DNA of 64,000 nt. Source: Lachnospiraceae bacterium (GTDB lineage: Bacteria > Bacillota_A > Clostridia > Lachnospirales > Lachnospiraceae). The translations under genes and the position numbers were made by a program. The notes under the pieces were generated by a model that saw nothing but the letters and a program-made list of their open reading frames with translations, was not told where the DNA came from and ran no database searches. Location of the stretch: contig JAFZQP010000111.1 of assembly GCA_017620345.1 (NCBI GenBank), positions 1 to 64,000 of the forward strand, written 5' to 3'. Positions 19,557 through 27,936 of this stretch are shown here, one piece after another. Positions within the stretch are counted from its first letter, which is position 1. Every line of letters starts with the position of its first letter.

Positions 19557-21144
19557 ACCACTTACCCTTTGTTCCTATAAGAGCCAGGTCGAATTCCTCG
19601 TCAAGCACCGGTACGGGCACATCGAAGCCATATACCTCTTCGGTTGTTCCGTCAGGATACTCCACCTTGTCGACTGTTGGCTCAAGAAGCTTTGCTCCGT
19701 CTTTCTGCGCATCCTCTGCCGTTCCGGGGAACAGATTGACTATATTCTTTGATGCAAGACTGATGTGGATCGTCATATCACCATCCTTAACAGTCAGTTC
19801 ACCTTTTCCGTCCTTTGCTTCGTTTACCTTGAACATTGAACTGTCGGTAGAAAACTTTGCCTCATATGTTCCATCCGAAAGTTCCGATCCGGCAGATGAT
19901 GAAGATTTCTCAACACCTCCGCCACCCTCAATGGCATCAGCCGTATGTGCAACATACAGATCCTGAACCGCCTTTATACGTCCCAGACCCGCTATCTGGC
20001 AGTCAACACTGTCAAATGCTCCGGATGCCATGAACATGCTCTTCCAGCTGTCATCGTCATCGCCGGCCATATCATTGTTGGCGTGATCTCCCGCAACGAC
20101 CATCAGCGGGCGCAGGATCACTTTCTTATACCCGGCAGCCTTAACGTTTTCTATAACGTTCTCACATTCCGTCTCTTCAGGCTCTCCTTCAACCGTTCCG
20201 ATGAACACGTTTTTGTAACCGAGATCCTTCATCTGGGTTGCCATCTGACTGTAGCTGACCTTTGCCGTATGAGCGGTTCCGTGACCCATGAGAACAAACG
20301 CGGCCCCGGCCTTGTCAGCATCATCAGGTGAATCAAATCCTGCATCTTTTACGGCAGCAGCTACGACCGCTTCCGCAACTGTCTTCTTGTCGTCATTGAT
20401 CACACTCGCATCAGATCCGACCTCGCCGAGCAGGGGTTCGGCAATGGCCACGCTTTCGAATTTGTCTGCATAAGCATCGACTGCTTCCTTCAGTTCATCA
20501 TATTCGGCACCATGCATCAGATGTGTAGGCTGTATGAGCAGATTTTTAACATTATTTGCAACTGCTCTCTCAAGCGCCTGATCCATGTTATCGATCTTCT
20601 CGCCGTCACGGGACTGAACGTGATTGATGATCGTCTGTGCCGTAAATGCCCTCCTGACAGCCCAGTCAGGGTACGCAGACGCGATAGCCTTTTCGACACC
20701 GCTTATGTCCTGTGCTCTCGAATCGTTGAAAGATGTACCGAAACTTACCACCAGTATCTCATTCTCACCGATATCATCGCCGTTGAGCGGATCATCTGCC
20801 GATGCATCTCCGGTATCTCTGCCAAAATAATCAGGGTCTGCATTTTCTCCCTCAACAAGTGCCTTCTGAGCATCAGTAAGCTCATCCCAGGCGTTTTTTG
20901 CAGCCAGACAGAGGGCATCCGTTTCATCGGTCCGCTCCTGCACATAGATCGCATCTATCAATGCTGCGACAACATCGGCTTTTTCCTGATCATCCACCTC
21001 TTCGCTTTCCTGCTCTGCAGCCTCTGCATCTTCCTGTCCGTCCGATCCGCCCGGGGTAACGTTCACACCAACGGTTGCGCACCCGGCAAGAACTGATGCC
21101 GCAAGCATTCCGACAAGCAGGATACTTAATGATCTTTTTTTCAT
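19528..21144 (-). CDS. cbiK: Exported lipoprotein sirohydrochlorin cobaltochelatase CbiK with accessory domains
   Basis: Inserts cobalt into sirohydrochlorin in cytosolic homologues. Here the ATG at 21144 opens a lipoprotein signal (MKKRSLSILLVGM, then LAGC). Residues of about 30-115 are an acidic linker and a helical surface-protein motif (AWDELTDAQKALV). The chelatase domain spans about 125-410, with the three metal-ligand positions seen as MGHGTAH, GTVEGEPE and VVAGDHANND. A Ser/Gly linker leads to a C-terminal beta-rich domain (about 425-538) resembling the extra domain of the neighbouring binding protein. It is the first gene after the B12 riboswitch. Periplasmic CbiK is known in Desulfovibrio; whether cobalt is the true metal here is inferred. 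Confidence 0.88.
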   Translation of the reverse strand: MKKRSLSILLVGMLAASVLAGCATVGVNVTPGGSDGQEDAEAAEQESEEVDDQEKADVVAALIDAIYVQERTDETDALCLAAKNAWDELTDAQKALVEGENADPDYFGRDTGDASADDPLNGDDIGENEILVVSFGTSFNDSRAQDISGVEKAIASAYPDWAVRRAFTAQTIINHVQSRDGEKIDNMDQALERAVANNVKNLLIQPTHLMHGAEYDELKEAVDAYADKFESVAIAEPLLGEVGSDASVINDDKKTVAEAVVAAAVKDAGFDSPDDADKAGAAFVLMGHGTAHTAKVSYSQMATQMKDLGYKNVFIGTVEGEPEETECENVIENVKAAGYKKVILRPLMVVAGDHANNDMAGDDDDSWKSMFMASGAFDSVDCQIAGLGRIKAVQDLYVAHTADAIEGGGGVEKSSSSAGSELSDGTYEAKFSTDSSMFKVNEAKDGKGELTVKDGDMTIHISLASKNIVNLFPGTAEDAQKDGAKLLEPTVDKVEYPDGTTEEVYGFDVPVPVLDEEFDLALIGTKGKWYDHKVKVTP

Positions 21145-21192
21145 AATGATATTGTTCCTCCTTTTTTTCCGGCTTCGTATATCCGAAGCCAT

Positions 21193-21225
21193 ATAAAAAA
21201 CTCATCTTACGCAAGTAAAATGAGT
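21193..21225 (-). terminator. Intrinsic terminator of the cobalamin riboswitch (expression platform)
   Basis: On the minus strand the arms ACTCATTTTAC and GTAAGATGAGT form an 11-bp stem (one G-U) with loop TTGC, followed directly by TTTTTTAT. It lies between the aptamer and cbiK, so premature termination when cobalamin is bound is the expected control of the whole operon. Confidence 0.85.
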
Positions 21226-21321
21226 CCTGACCAAATACGGATATTTGTATACCAAAACAACAGGAACCGGTGTTCCCGATGTGATGTATCAGACCAGTTA
21301 CTCGTGGTTGCTACATTATAA

Positions 21322-21578
21322 GAAATAGGTCGGTCTCCTGGCTTGCGGATCGACATGTGACGCAATACCTTCCCGGGTTACTTGAGAGCCACGCCATTCA
21401 AATTCCACTTCGTGGAGGCGTGGCCTTCGTGATGCAAAGTTTTCACAGAAAACTTTACACCACCTACCCCAGTGGCTTCCTCCTGCGGAGGATACTTGCG
21501 GCACACTTCCCGCTTACAGTGACGAGTTCGCACAGGACTTACACCTGTTTCCCTATTATGCTGCACGAAGGTTTCCCG
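21322..21578 (-). ncRNA. Cobalamin (AdoCbl) riboswitch aptamer
   Basis: On the minus strand the conserved core runs from about 21578: ATAATAGGGAA, GGTGTAAGTCCTG, then ACTCGTCACTGTAA, GAAGCCACTGGG and finally the B12 box AAGCCAGGAGACC at about 21332-21344. A peripheral region of about 75 nt (21385-21460) between the core and the B12 box carries two strong hairpins. It precedes the cbiK-to-zf-like operon. Confidence 0.9.
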
Positions 21579-21633
21579 TCATGGTATACCTTCTGCAGCC
21601 ACCGTATTCCTGTAATATTCAGTTCAATTACAA

Positions 21634-21662
21634 ATATTATCACAGCACGGCCTTAAGTGCAA
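21634..21662 (-). promoter_or_regulatory. Probable promoter of the cobalamin operon
   Basis: TTGCAC at 21657-21662, a 17-nt spacer, and TAATAT at 21634-21639 on the minus strand, about 55 nt upstream of the riboswitch core and just after the MATE stop codon. This is a sequence match only. Confidence 0.5.
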
Positions 21663-21675
21663 ATAAGGCCGGTTC

Positions 21676-23055
21676 TTACCCATCCACGATGTTCTGCATC
21701 CAAACCCCGCTGGCGGAGATCGCAAATCCTATGAATACCTTGAGCAGTGCGGTTCCTTCACAGCACGCATATATCGTTACTATATCCATGCTCGTATACC
21801 TCGTCAGGAAATACGCAAGCGGCACACCTATCGTCATCAAAAAAGCGCTGTCAAACAGAAAAGTGATAAATGTCTTCCCTCCTGCCCTGATCGTAAAATA
21901 CAGGCTGTGACACAGACCGAACAGCGGCATCATCAGGCCGGTGATACGAAGAAAAGCACTTGCCAGTTCTTTTACCTCAACGGTCGTGTTATAAAGTTGC
22001 GGAAGAAGTCCTGCCACGAGATATAATACCGTCCCTACTATCATGCAGGAGAAAGTGACAAAAACATTTATCTTGAGGCCCGTTTCCTTTGCTTCCTTCA
22101 TCTTTCCGGCACCAAGGAGATGTCCGACCATGATCGCGACCGCATCTCCGAATGCAATAAAACATATCGCAAATACGTTAAAAAACGTGGAATTGATGTT
22201 AAGACCCGCGACAACGGCAAGTCCTCTGGTAGAATAGCTTTGCTTCTGCAGAACTATGCCGAAAGACCACAGAAACTCATTGAGTACAAGTGGAAGACCT
22301 GTAACACAGATCTTTCGCACTAAACCTGCCGATACGCGAAGCGTCTCATATGCACCTATGATATAAGGCTTAAGTTCTCTGTGCCTGTGTGTCCAGACAA
22401 TAACGATCAGTGCCTGAATGATTCGTGATATCGCTGTTGCTATCGCGGCTCCGGCAACTCCCAGCACGGGGAATCCCATTTTCCCGTATATAAGTATATA
22501 GTTAAGCACCAGATTGATAAATACCGCAGCAAGGCTGGCCCGCATCGGTACAACCGTCTCACCTGTCTCACGGAGTGTAGACGAATAAACAAATTCCGCT
22601 GCCTGCGGCAGGAGCCCCGCCAGCATCAGCATCATATACGTATGTCCGTATTCAAGAGTTGCAGCAAGATCGCCGGTTTCCGATCCCTCGTGAAGATACA
22701 ATGATATGAGCGTTCTGTCTGTTGTTGCAAAAATGCTTAACCCCAGGAGCATGATGATCCCGCATATAACGACTTTGATCCTGAAAGTATCTCTTACACC
22801 ATGTGTATTACCCTGTCCGAAATACTGGGCAGTAAATATACCCGCACCGCTTATGGCACCGAACAGGCACAGCTGATACACGAACATGAGGTCGTTGACG
22901 ATGGACACTCCCGACAACTGCTCCGTTCCTATCCTTCCGACCATGAGATTATCAAGCATATTCACGAAATTGGATATGCCGTTCTGTATCATTATCGGAA
23001 GCGCTATGGCAAGCACGCCTTTATAGAATTGTCTGTCGCCTATGAATCTGCGCAT
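21676..23055 (-). CDS. MATE family efflux transporter
   Basis: Multidrug/toxin extrusion-type secondary transporter with about 12 hydrophobic segments. The N-terminal region LPIMIQNGISNFVNMLDNLMVGR is typical (positions about 18-40). I chose the ATG at 23055 (MRRFIGDRQFYKG); the frame extends to 23127 but that part overlaps the plus-strand tRNA-Thr and its promoter. Substrate unknown. Standing just upstream of the B12 operon it may be unrelated, since the operon has its own promoter. Confidence 0.88.
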   Translation of the reverse strand: MRRFIGDRQFYKGVLAIALPIMIQNGISNFVNMLDNLMVGRIGTEQLSGVSIVNDLMFVYQLCLFGAISGAGIFTAQYFGQGNTHGVRDTFRIKVVICGIIMLLGLSIFATTDRTLISLYLHEGSETGDLAATLEYGHTYMMLMLAGLLPQAAEFVYSSTLRETGETVVPMRASLAAVFINLVLNYILIYGKMGFPVLGVAGAAIATAISRIIQALIVIVWTHRHRELKPYIIGAYETLRVSAGLVRKICVTGLPLVLNEFLWSFGIVLQKQSYSTRGLAVVAGLNINSTFFNVFAICFIAFGDAVAIMVGHLLGAGKMKEAKETGLKINVFVTFSCMIVGTVLYLVAGLLPQLYNTTVEVKELASAFLRITGLMMPLFGLCHSLYFTIRAGGKTFITFLFDSAFLMTIGVPLAYFLTRYTSMDIVTIYACCEGTALLKVFIGFAISASGVWMQNIVDG

Positions 23056-23071
23056 CGTAAATCCGTCCGTA

Positions 23072-23101
23072 TTGACAATAAATAATCCGTTATGATAGAA
23101 T
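23072..23101 (+). promoter_or_regulatory. Promoter of the tRNA-Thr gene
   Basis: A perfect TTGACA at 23072-23077, an 18-nt spacer and TAGAAT at 23096-23101 point at the plus-strand tRNA starting at 23115. It is divergent from, and close to, the start of the MATE gene. Confidence 0.65.
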
Positions 23102-23114
23102 TTGTTTCGGTTTA

Positions 23115-23187
23115 GCTGACGTGGCACAGTAGGTAGCGCACCGCATTGGTAGTGCGGAGGTCTCGGGTCCGATTCCCGACGTCAGCA
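23115..23187 (+). tRNA. tRNA-Thr (GGT anticodon), atypical
   Basis: Cloverleaf of 73 nt with a perfect 7-bp acceptor stem (GCTGACG/CGTCAGC), anticodon stem CCGCA/TGCGG with loop TTGGTAG (anticodon GGT), and T stem TCGGG/CCCGA. Two features are unusual: an A-C mismatch in the D stem (GCAC/GCGC) and a T loop TCCGATT in which the nearly invariant T55 is C. CCA is not encoded. A strong promoter upstream argues for expression. Confidence 0.8.
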
Positions 23188-23190
23188 TTT

Positions 23191-23276
23191 GCAGATAGGA
23201 AGGGCCCGCGAAGCGGGAAGTCCCTGTCTGCACCGCGAGCCCCTGTCAACGAAGTTGACTCTAATGGCGAGCGTCC
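23191..23276 (+). repeat. Structured intergenic repeat, copy A
   Basis: An 86-bp element starting GCAGATAGGAAGGG and ending GGCGAGCGTCC. GCAGATAG pairs with CTGTCTGC around an inner hairpin (CCCGCGAAGCGGG); the box CACCGCGAG follows, then a second hairpin region (GTCAACGAAGTTGAC) and the end box. It fills the space between the tRNA-Thr and the stop codon of the opposing GT10 gene, where it might also act as a terminator. Copies B and C are at 34478 and 54896. Confidence 0.8.
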
Positions 23277-24256
23277 TACTCTACTCTTTTTATTCTGTTC
23301 TTCATTCCCCGTACAGCCCTTCTCGGAAGCCTTAATACTCTGTCTAACTTTTCATGAAGCTTTGCTTCATCTTCATAGTGTTTCCCGATATACACCCTGT
23401 TCCTTCGAATGGCTGCTGTAGGATCCTGCGAACAGATCTTAAACAGAAAATCAGACAGATAATCTTCATCAAGACATTTCGCGGCCAGACTGTCATCCCG
23501 GATCATCGGAGCTTTGACCATATTAAGATATGCCGTATCATCAGAGTCTATCTTCTTTACAAAGTCCACAACTTCATCAAAGTTTGCAAAATCATGGCAG
23601 TTTATGAAACTGTCCGGATTAAACTCCTTTGCGATATCGGGGTTCCCCCAATAGATCGGGATCGTCTGTGACGCAAAACTTTCCATTATCTTTTCGGTCG
23701 TATAGCCTCGCGACCCGCTGTTCTCAAAAGCGATCGAAAACTTATATCCCCTTGAGAAATCTATCTTGTCTGCAACCGGGCCACCCACGTTGTTGTGATA
23801 TCTTCCTCCCGAAGCAAGCGGCTTGTATCGCTCCAGTTTATCGATCATGATCCCCCGTTCCGGAGAAGACAGGGCATTACTTATCACGTAATTGCAAAAC
23901 TTCCTGTTCAAAAGCTCCTCATCGGACATCGAAGGCTTCGAAAGAGCAAGCTTACATGCCCGCGGATATAGCAGATAATGCGGGAGCCTTAAATACCTGT
24001 CATAATAATCGATCTCAGGAAATCCAAGAGCATAATCCACAAGGTTAAAATCGGGGTCTATATTCTCTCCGGTATAGAATATCTTGGCGCAGTCATATTT
24101 CAGGTGTCTTCGCCCGAATATGGAGCAGAAAACGAACTCCGGATCCTTATCGGATATCTCAACCTCGAAATTCTTCCGCAGTGCATCCATTATGAAATTA
24201 TCGTTCGGGTCAAATACTCCCCAGAAGTCCGTAAATGCTATCCTGATCTTTTTCAT
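23276..24256 (-). CDS. GT10 family glycosyltransferase (alpha-1,3-fucosyltransferase-like)
   Basis: A 326-residue soluble transferase with the GT10 donor-site region FSIAFENSGSRGYTTEKI followed by ASQTIPIYWG near residues 180-215, and a basic C-terminus that may bind the membrane surface. GT10 enzymes use GDP-L-fucose, and this window encodes the full route to that sugar (manC, gmd, fcl at 57500-60869). The start overlaps the sigH stop by 4 nt. Acceptor unknown. Confidence 0.85.
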   Translation of the reverse strand: MKKIRIAFTDFWGVFDPNDNFIMDALRKNFEVEISDKDPEFVFCSIFGRRHLKYDCAKIFYTGENIDPDFNLVDYALGFPEIDYYDRYLRLPHYLLYPRACKLALSKPSMSDEELLNRKFCNYVISNALSSPERGIMIDKLERYKPLASGGRYHNNVGGPVADKIDFSRGYKFSIAFENSGSRGYTTEKIMESFASQTIPIYWGNPDIAKEFNPDSFINCHDFANFDEVVDFVKKIDSDDTAYLNMVKAPMIRDDSLAAKCLDEDYLSDFLFKICSQDPTAAIRRNRVYIGKHYEDEAKLHEKLDRVLRLPRRAVRGMKNRIKRVE

Positions 24257-24867
24257 TCTTCCAATATTTTTCTTACCTTGACTTTGATACGTGAAAGAGC
24301 ATTATCCGTTGACTTTGCATCCCTTCCAAGTATCTTGGCTATATCCGTATATTCAAGCCCTGTAAGCCGAAGATTGAGAACTTTTCGTTCAAAATCACTG
24401 AGGCTGTCATTTATCCTCTGTTCCAGATCCTTTGTCTGTTCCTTATCTATGACCAGTTCCTCAGGGCTGCGTCCCGTCTCGGACAGGATCATCTCCAGTA
24501 TGCTCGTTCCGTCTCCCTGATCATCCTTATCCGTTTCATCTTCATAAATGGATACATATGAATTGAGCGGCGCATGCTTCTTGCGGTTTCCCGCCTCAAC
24601 CGCCTTATACATCTGGCGTGATATGCACAGATCGGCAAATGTATAAAAACTCGCATCCCTTCCGGCATCATAGTCACGTACGGCTTTATACAGACCGATC
24701 ATGCCCTCCTGGATAAGGTCCTCCTTATCGGCTCCGAGAATGAACATGCTCCCTGCTTTTCTCCGTACGAGATCTTTGTACTTCTCTATGATATATTCGA
24801 TTATCTTTTCATCGCCGTCACGAAGATAAGAGATCAACTCTTCTTCGGGAATATTATCGTAATTCAC
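24253..24867 (-). CDS. sigH: RNA polymerase sporulation sigma factor SigH
   Basis: Sigma-70 family protein of 204 residues. Region 2 shows FILGADKEDLIQEGMIGLYKA and YDAGRDASFYTFADLCI, and region 4 shows LSDFERKVLNLRLTG and YTDIAKIL. In Firmicutes SigH directs transition-state and early sporulation genes. It begins at a GTG (24867) overlapping rlmB by 4 nt, and the mrnC-rlmB-sigH neighbourhood is the conserved one. Confidence 0.92.
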   Translation of the reverse strand: MNYDNIPEEELISYLRDGDEKIIEYIIEKYKDLVRRKAGSMFILGADKEDLIQEGMIGLYKAVRDYDAGRDASFYTFADLCISRQMYKAVEAGNRKKHAPLNSYVSIYEDETDKDDQGDGTSILEMILSETGRSPEELVIDKEQTKDLEQRINDSLSDFERKVLNLRLTGLEYTDIAKILGRDAKSTDNALSRIKVKVRKILEE

Positions 24868-25625
24868 TTCGGGAATCGGGCCCCTCCTGTCTGCCTTTGC
24901 CTGACCACTTCGTACATCAGCACGCCTGCTGCCACCGAAGCGTTAAGCGAATCAATATCGCCCTTCATCGGGATGGAACATACATAATCGCATTTTTCCC
25001 TGACAAGGCGGCTTACACCATCGCCTTCGTTCCCGATAACAAGTCCTATCGGTCCGGTCAGGTTCTGATCGTACATTACCTCTCCGTCCATGTCGGCACA
25101 TGCGAACCATATCCCCTGTTTCTTCAGGTCATCTATCGTTCTTGCAAGGTTCGTGACCTTAGCGACCGGAGTATAGTTAAGTGCCCCGCTGCTTGTCCTG
25201 GCCACGGTGGCGGTCAGTCCAACCGCTCTGTTCTTCGGTATTATCACACCGTGTGCTCCCGCAAGATTGGCGGTTCTTATTATCGCGCCGAGATTATGCG
25301 GATCCTCTATATTATCAAGCAGTATAACGAACGGATCCTCACCTTTTTCCTTTGCTTTTTCAAGTATATCCTCAACTGTCGCGTATTCATATGCGGCACA
25401 TTTTGCGATGACCCCCTGATGATGGCCGGTTTCGCTCATATTATCAAGTCTGTCCTTATCAACAAACTTAATCTGGACATCTTTTTTCCGGGCTTCACGC
25501 TTTATCGTGGATATCGGCCCGTCAACACAGCCGTCAAGTATATACAGCCTGTCAATGGGCTTGCCGGCACGAAGTGCCTCTGTGACCGCATTTCGTCCCT
25601 CGATTGAAAATTCTTCGTATCCCAT
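24864..25625 (-). CDS. rlmB: 23S rRNA 2'-O-ribose methyltransferase RlmB (SpoU family)
   Basis: SPOUT methyltransferase of 253 residues. An N-terminal substrate-binding domain (IEGRNAVTEALRAG) precedes the knotted SAM-binding domain with LDNIEDPHNLGAIIRTA, GLVIGNEGDGVS and PMKGDIDSLNASVAAG. It is translationally coupled to sigH. Confidence 0.93.
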   Translation of the reverse strand: MGYEEFSIEGRNAVTEALRAGKPIDRLYILDGCVDGPISTIKREARKKDVQIKFVDKDRLDNMSETGHHQGVIAKCAAYEYATVEDILEKAKEKGEDPFVILLDNIEDPHNLGAIIRTANLAGAHGVIIPKNRAVGLTATVARTSSGALNYTPVAKVTNLARTIDDLKKQGIWFACADMDGEVMYDQNLTGPIGLVIGNEGDGVSRLVREKCDYVCSIPMKGDIDSLNASVAAGVLMYEVVRQRQTGGARFPK

Positions 25626-25645
25626 GATCCTGATCCTCTTCTACA

Positions 25646-26614
25646 TCATCTAACTCTCTGAAACATTCCCTCAACTCCATCCAAAGGAACATATTCTTCC
25701 GAAAGCTTGTACTTTGAAATGTCTTCTTTTTTTCTTTCTCTCTCGGTAAAGTATATATAATCCGGGTGCAAATCTGTTATTCTTTCTTCCAGTTTGCTCT
25801 CAGCCTCTGTTGACTCATACTCATCGAGGTTGAATTCTCGTGCTATATGCGGAATGATCTCATAGTCGATCGACCTTGAATATACGGAATTGCCTGCGTC
25901 ATTGACTATAATCATTATCCCCGTAGCGTGATCCGTACTCATAAAAGGATACATTTCTTCACGAACTCTTTCCCTGTCATTATACATGTCAGCCCTCAAC
26001 GATATATATCTGGATGGTATAAGAGCATTTACAAGTTGTTTAAAGGGAAGAGTAAATATCACAATAAGGGCAAGGATCGGCAGAGCACATTTTCCCACCA
26101 TGCCGATTTGATCCGTATCTTCCATACCCATGCGGATCAATCTGTAATAACATACATAACAAACGACCATAGCATATGTACCGATATATCTGTCATAACT
26201 AGAGAGTTCCTCTGCCTCCCATGGTTCGAAAACAAACAAAAATGTATAGCACAATACTAAATAATATCCAACAAATCCAAGAGACAGCATAATCACAGCT
26301 ATAAGATCGGTCCGTACAAAGTTCTTTGTAATAACTAGTACCGCACACGTCACAAATGCCAAGATCCCTACCCCGAGAAAACTCAAACCTGTCGAGCCCA
26401 AATTCAAGTGCATTACCGCAAGACTTTTAAGCATATTGACGATAGTACCGGTCGCATATGCCGGAAAAATCATATCTTCCGAAACATTTGATATCAATTT
26501 TTCAGTAAGATAAGTTGTATTTCCATTTATCCTACAAAACACGACCCAACTGTAGTATGCGATTATAATTGAAACGGCAGCAACCAAAAGTCCGTACCAC
26601 TCGCGTATCCGATC
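25646..26614 (-). pseudogene. 3' part of an amber-split polytopic membrane protein gene
   Basis: This stretch continues, in the same reading frame, the gene that stops at 26615. After the TAG come nine sense codons (DRIREWYGL) and then an open frame of 313 codons to 25646. The product would be the second half of a glycosyltransferase-like membrane protein: five or so hydrophobic segments, then a C-terminal soluble tail. FEPWEAEELSSYDRYIGTY matches FDEWEAHGLLEFDRYITQY of the intact paralogue at 48827-50662. A TTG at 26587 could restart translation, but no good ribosome binding site is seen. Confidence 0.7.
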
Positions 26615-27460
26615 CTAACCTTCTTTTTTTTCAAAAATAACAATAAGCCATGTAGCAAGACAAATCCCGGCAAAAATCACTGATATGGTCTTCATCAGAG
26701 TTAGACACAAAAGTGCTGTTACCACTCTGTATAAAAAAAACAGATCTCTTTTTTCTTCAAAAAGTATCAAAACAACTACATAAGCAAATAATCCTGCAAC
26801 AACAGTATCCATAGACAGGCTTTCCTGAACCTCATACATAAAAAGGAACGGAAGTATGATTGCAACTAATATTGCAAAAGCGCTTATAATTGCCTTCAGT
26901 TTTCCGGCCTGTTTAAACAATGGGAGGATCAATACATAAATAAGCACGATCTTATATTGGAACATCAACGGTTCTGAAAAACCGCTACCCTGGAACCCCC
27001 AATAAAAAAACAACTGCATAAGAGGAAGATAGCTTTTATAATATGTGGCAAGCGCCATTCCCGTTGGCATTGTGCCATAAAAAAAGCAATCTTTTGGAAA
27101 CGTTGCATTATAATGAAAATCATCCCATACAAATACAAAATGATTGCTATAACAGTATACCATCATTAAACATGTAAGCAGAAAACAGATAAAACCGATG
27201 TGTTTTTTAGGCCAAGCAATCAGCGCCTTGATACTTATCTCATTCCTTCTTCTGGCAAGCATAAATATAAACAAACACGCTATCACCAGGAACGTTGCAA
27301 GCGAGAGTTTATATGCATGATGTGACTTTTTTAGTATTGCCAGACCGTAGATACCAAGCAAAAAAGTCATGACAAAAGGCGGGATAACATCTTCCACATC
27401 TCTTTGTGATATAAATGACAACATCCCTCCGACTATGAGAAGGATCAGCAAACCGCTCAT
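26615..27460 (-). pseudogene. 5' part of an amber-split polytopic membrane protein gene
   Basis: 281 residues with about eight hydrophobic segments and the lumen/outer loop motif FVWDDFHYNATFPKD, equivalent to VFYYDDLSYWGIYTK of the intact 611-residue paralogue at 48827-50662, and GFSEPLMFQYKIVLIYVL, equivalent to VFSEPVMFQANVCLIYVL there. The frame ends at a TAG (26615-26617) in mid-protein. It has a good start: AAAGGAGAAGGG before the ATG at 27460, and a TATAAT at 27500-27505. With the 3' part it would make a 604-codon gene. Confidence 0.75.
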
Positions 27461-27552
27461 GTATTCCCTTCTCCTTTCGGAATCTTTCTTGTTTTTATCA
27501 TTATATGCGAAATCATAAACTCTTCGTATCCCCTAGATCTTTGTTACACCTG

Positions 27553-27936
27553 TTACAGTACGCTCATTACTATCCCTATAAGTTCCTTTACCCTATCCAT
27601 ATCACCTTTCAGATACAGATATCCGATAAGTGCCTCAAGGCCGGTCGCCTTACGATAATCCCCTACGGGAGCATTCTTTGCGGTAGTGGAAGACTTGGCA
27701 TTTCTTCCCCGCTTGTAGATCGTCATCTCCTCATCTGATAAAAGAGCACTATCAATAAGATAGTCAGCCCCCTTTGCCTGGCTGACTGCCTTAATATATC
27801 TTACCGCCTTACGATCGAGCGTATTGACCGGACAGTTCCCCTCGAGAACAACCTCTGTCTTTACAACGGCGCCGTAAATACTGTCACCGATAAAAGCAAG
27901 CGCCAGAGGCGAATACTGTCTCGGATCGATCTTCAT
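27553..27936 (-). CDS. mrnC: Mini-ribonuclease III
   Basis: A 127-residue RNase III catalytic domain without the double-stranded RNA binding domain; in Firmicutes it matures 23S rRNA. Seen are LALAFIGDSIYGAVVK near the N-terminus (with catalytic Asp) and YRKATGLEALIGYLYL with the conserved Glu. The ATG at 27936 overlaps the cysS stop (ATGA) and has GGGAG upstream; a GTG 12 nt earlier is less likely. Confidence 0.92.
   Translation of the reverse strand: MKIDPRQYSPLALAFIGDSIYGAVVKTEVVLEGNCPVNTLDRKAVRYIKAVSQAKGADYLIDSALLSDEEMTIYKRGRNAKSSTTAKNAPVGDYRKATGLEALIGYLYLKGDMDRVKELIGIVMSVL

Noticed and set aside
21316..21566. Open frames of about 62 codons on the minus strand
   Set aside because: They lie within the cobalamin riboswitch, have no ribosome binding site and look like no protein.
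21644..21672. GGCCTTA/TAAGGCC hairpin after the MATE gene as its terminator
   Set aside because: The stem is good, but no T-run follows on the minus strand, and the sequence overlaps the likely promoter of the cobalamin operon.
26588..26617. Programmed amber read-through or pyrrolysine insertion in the split membrane protein
   Set aside because: TAG serves as an ordinary stop for other genes here (for example the GT10 gene and manC), and no structure typical of recoding is evident after the codon. A nonsense mutation is simpler.
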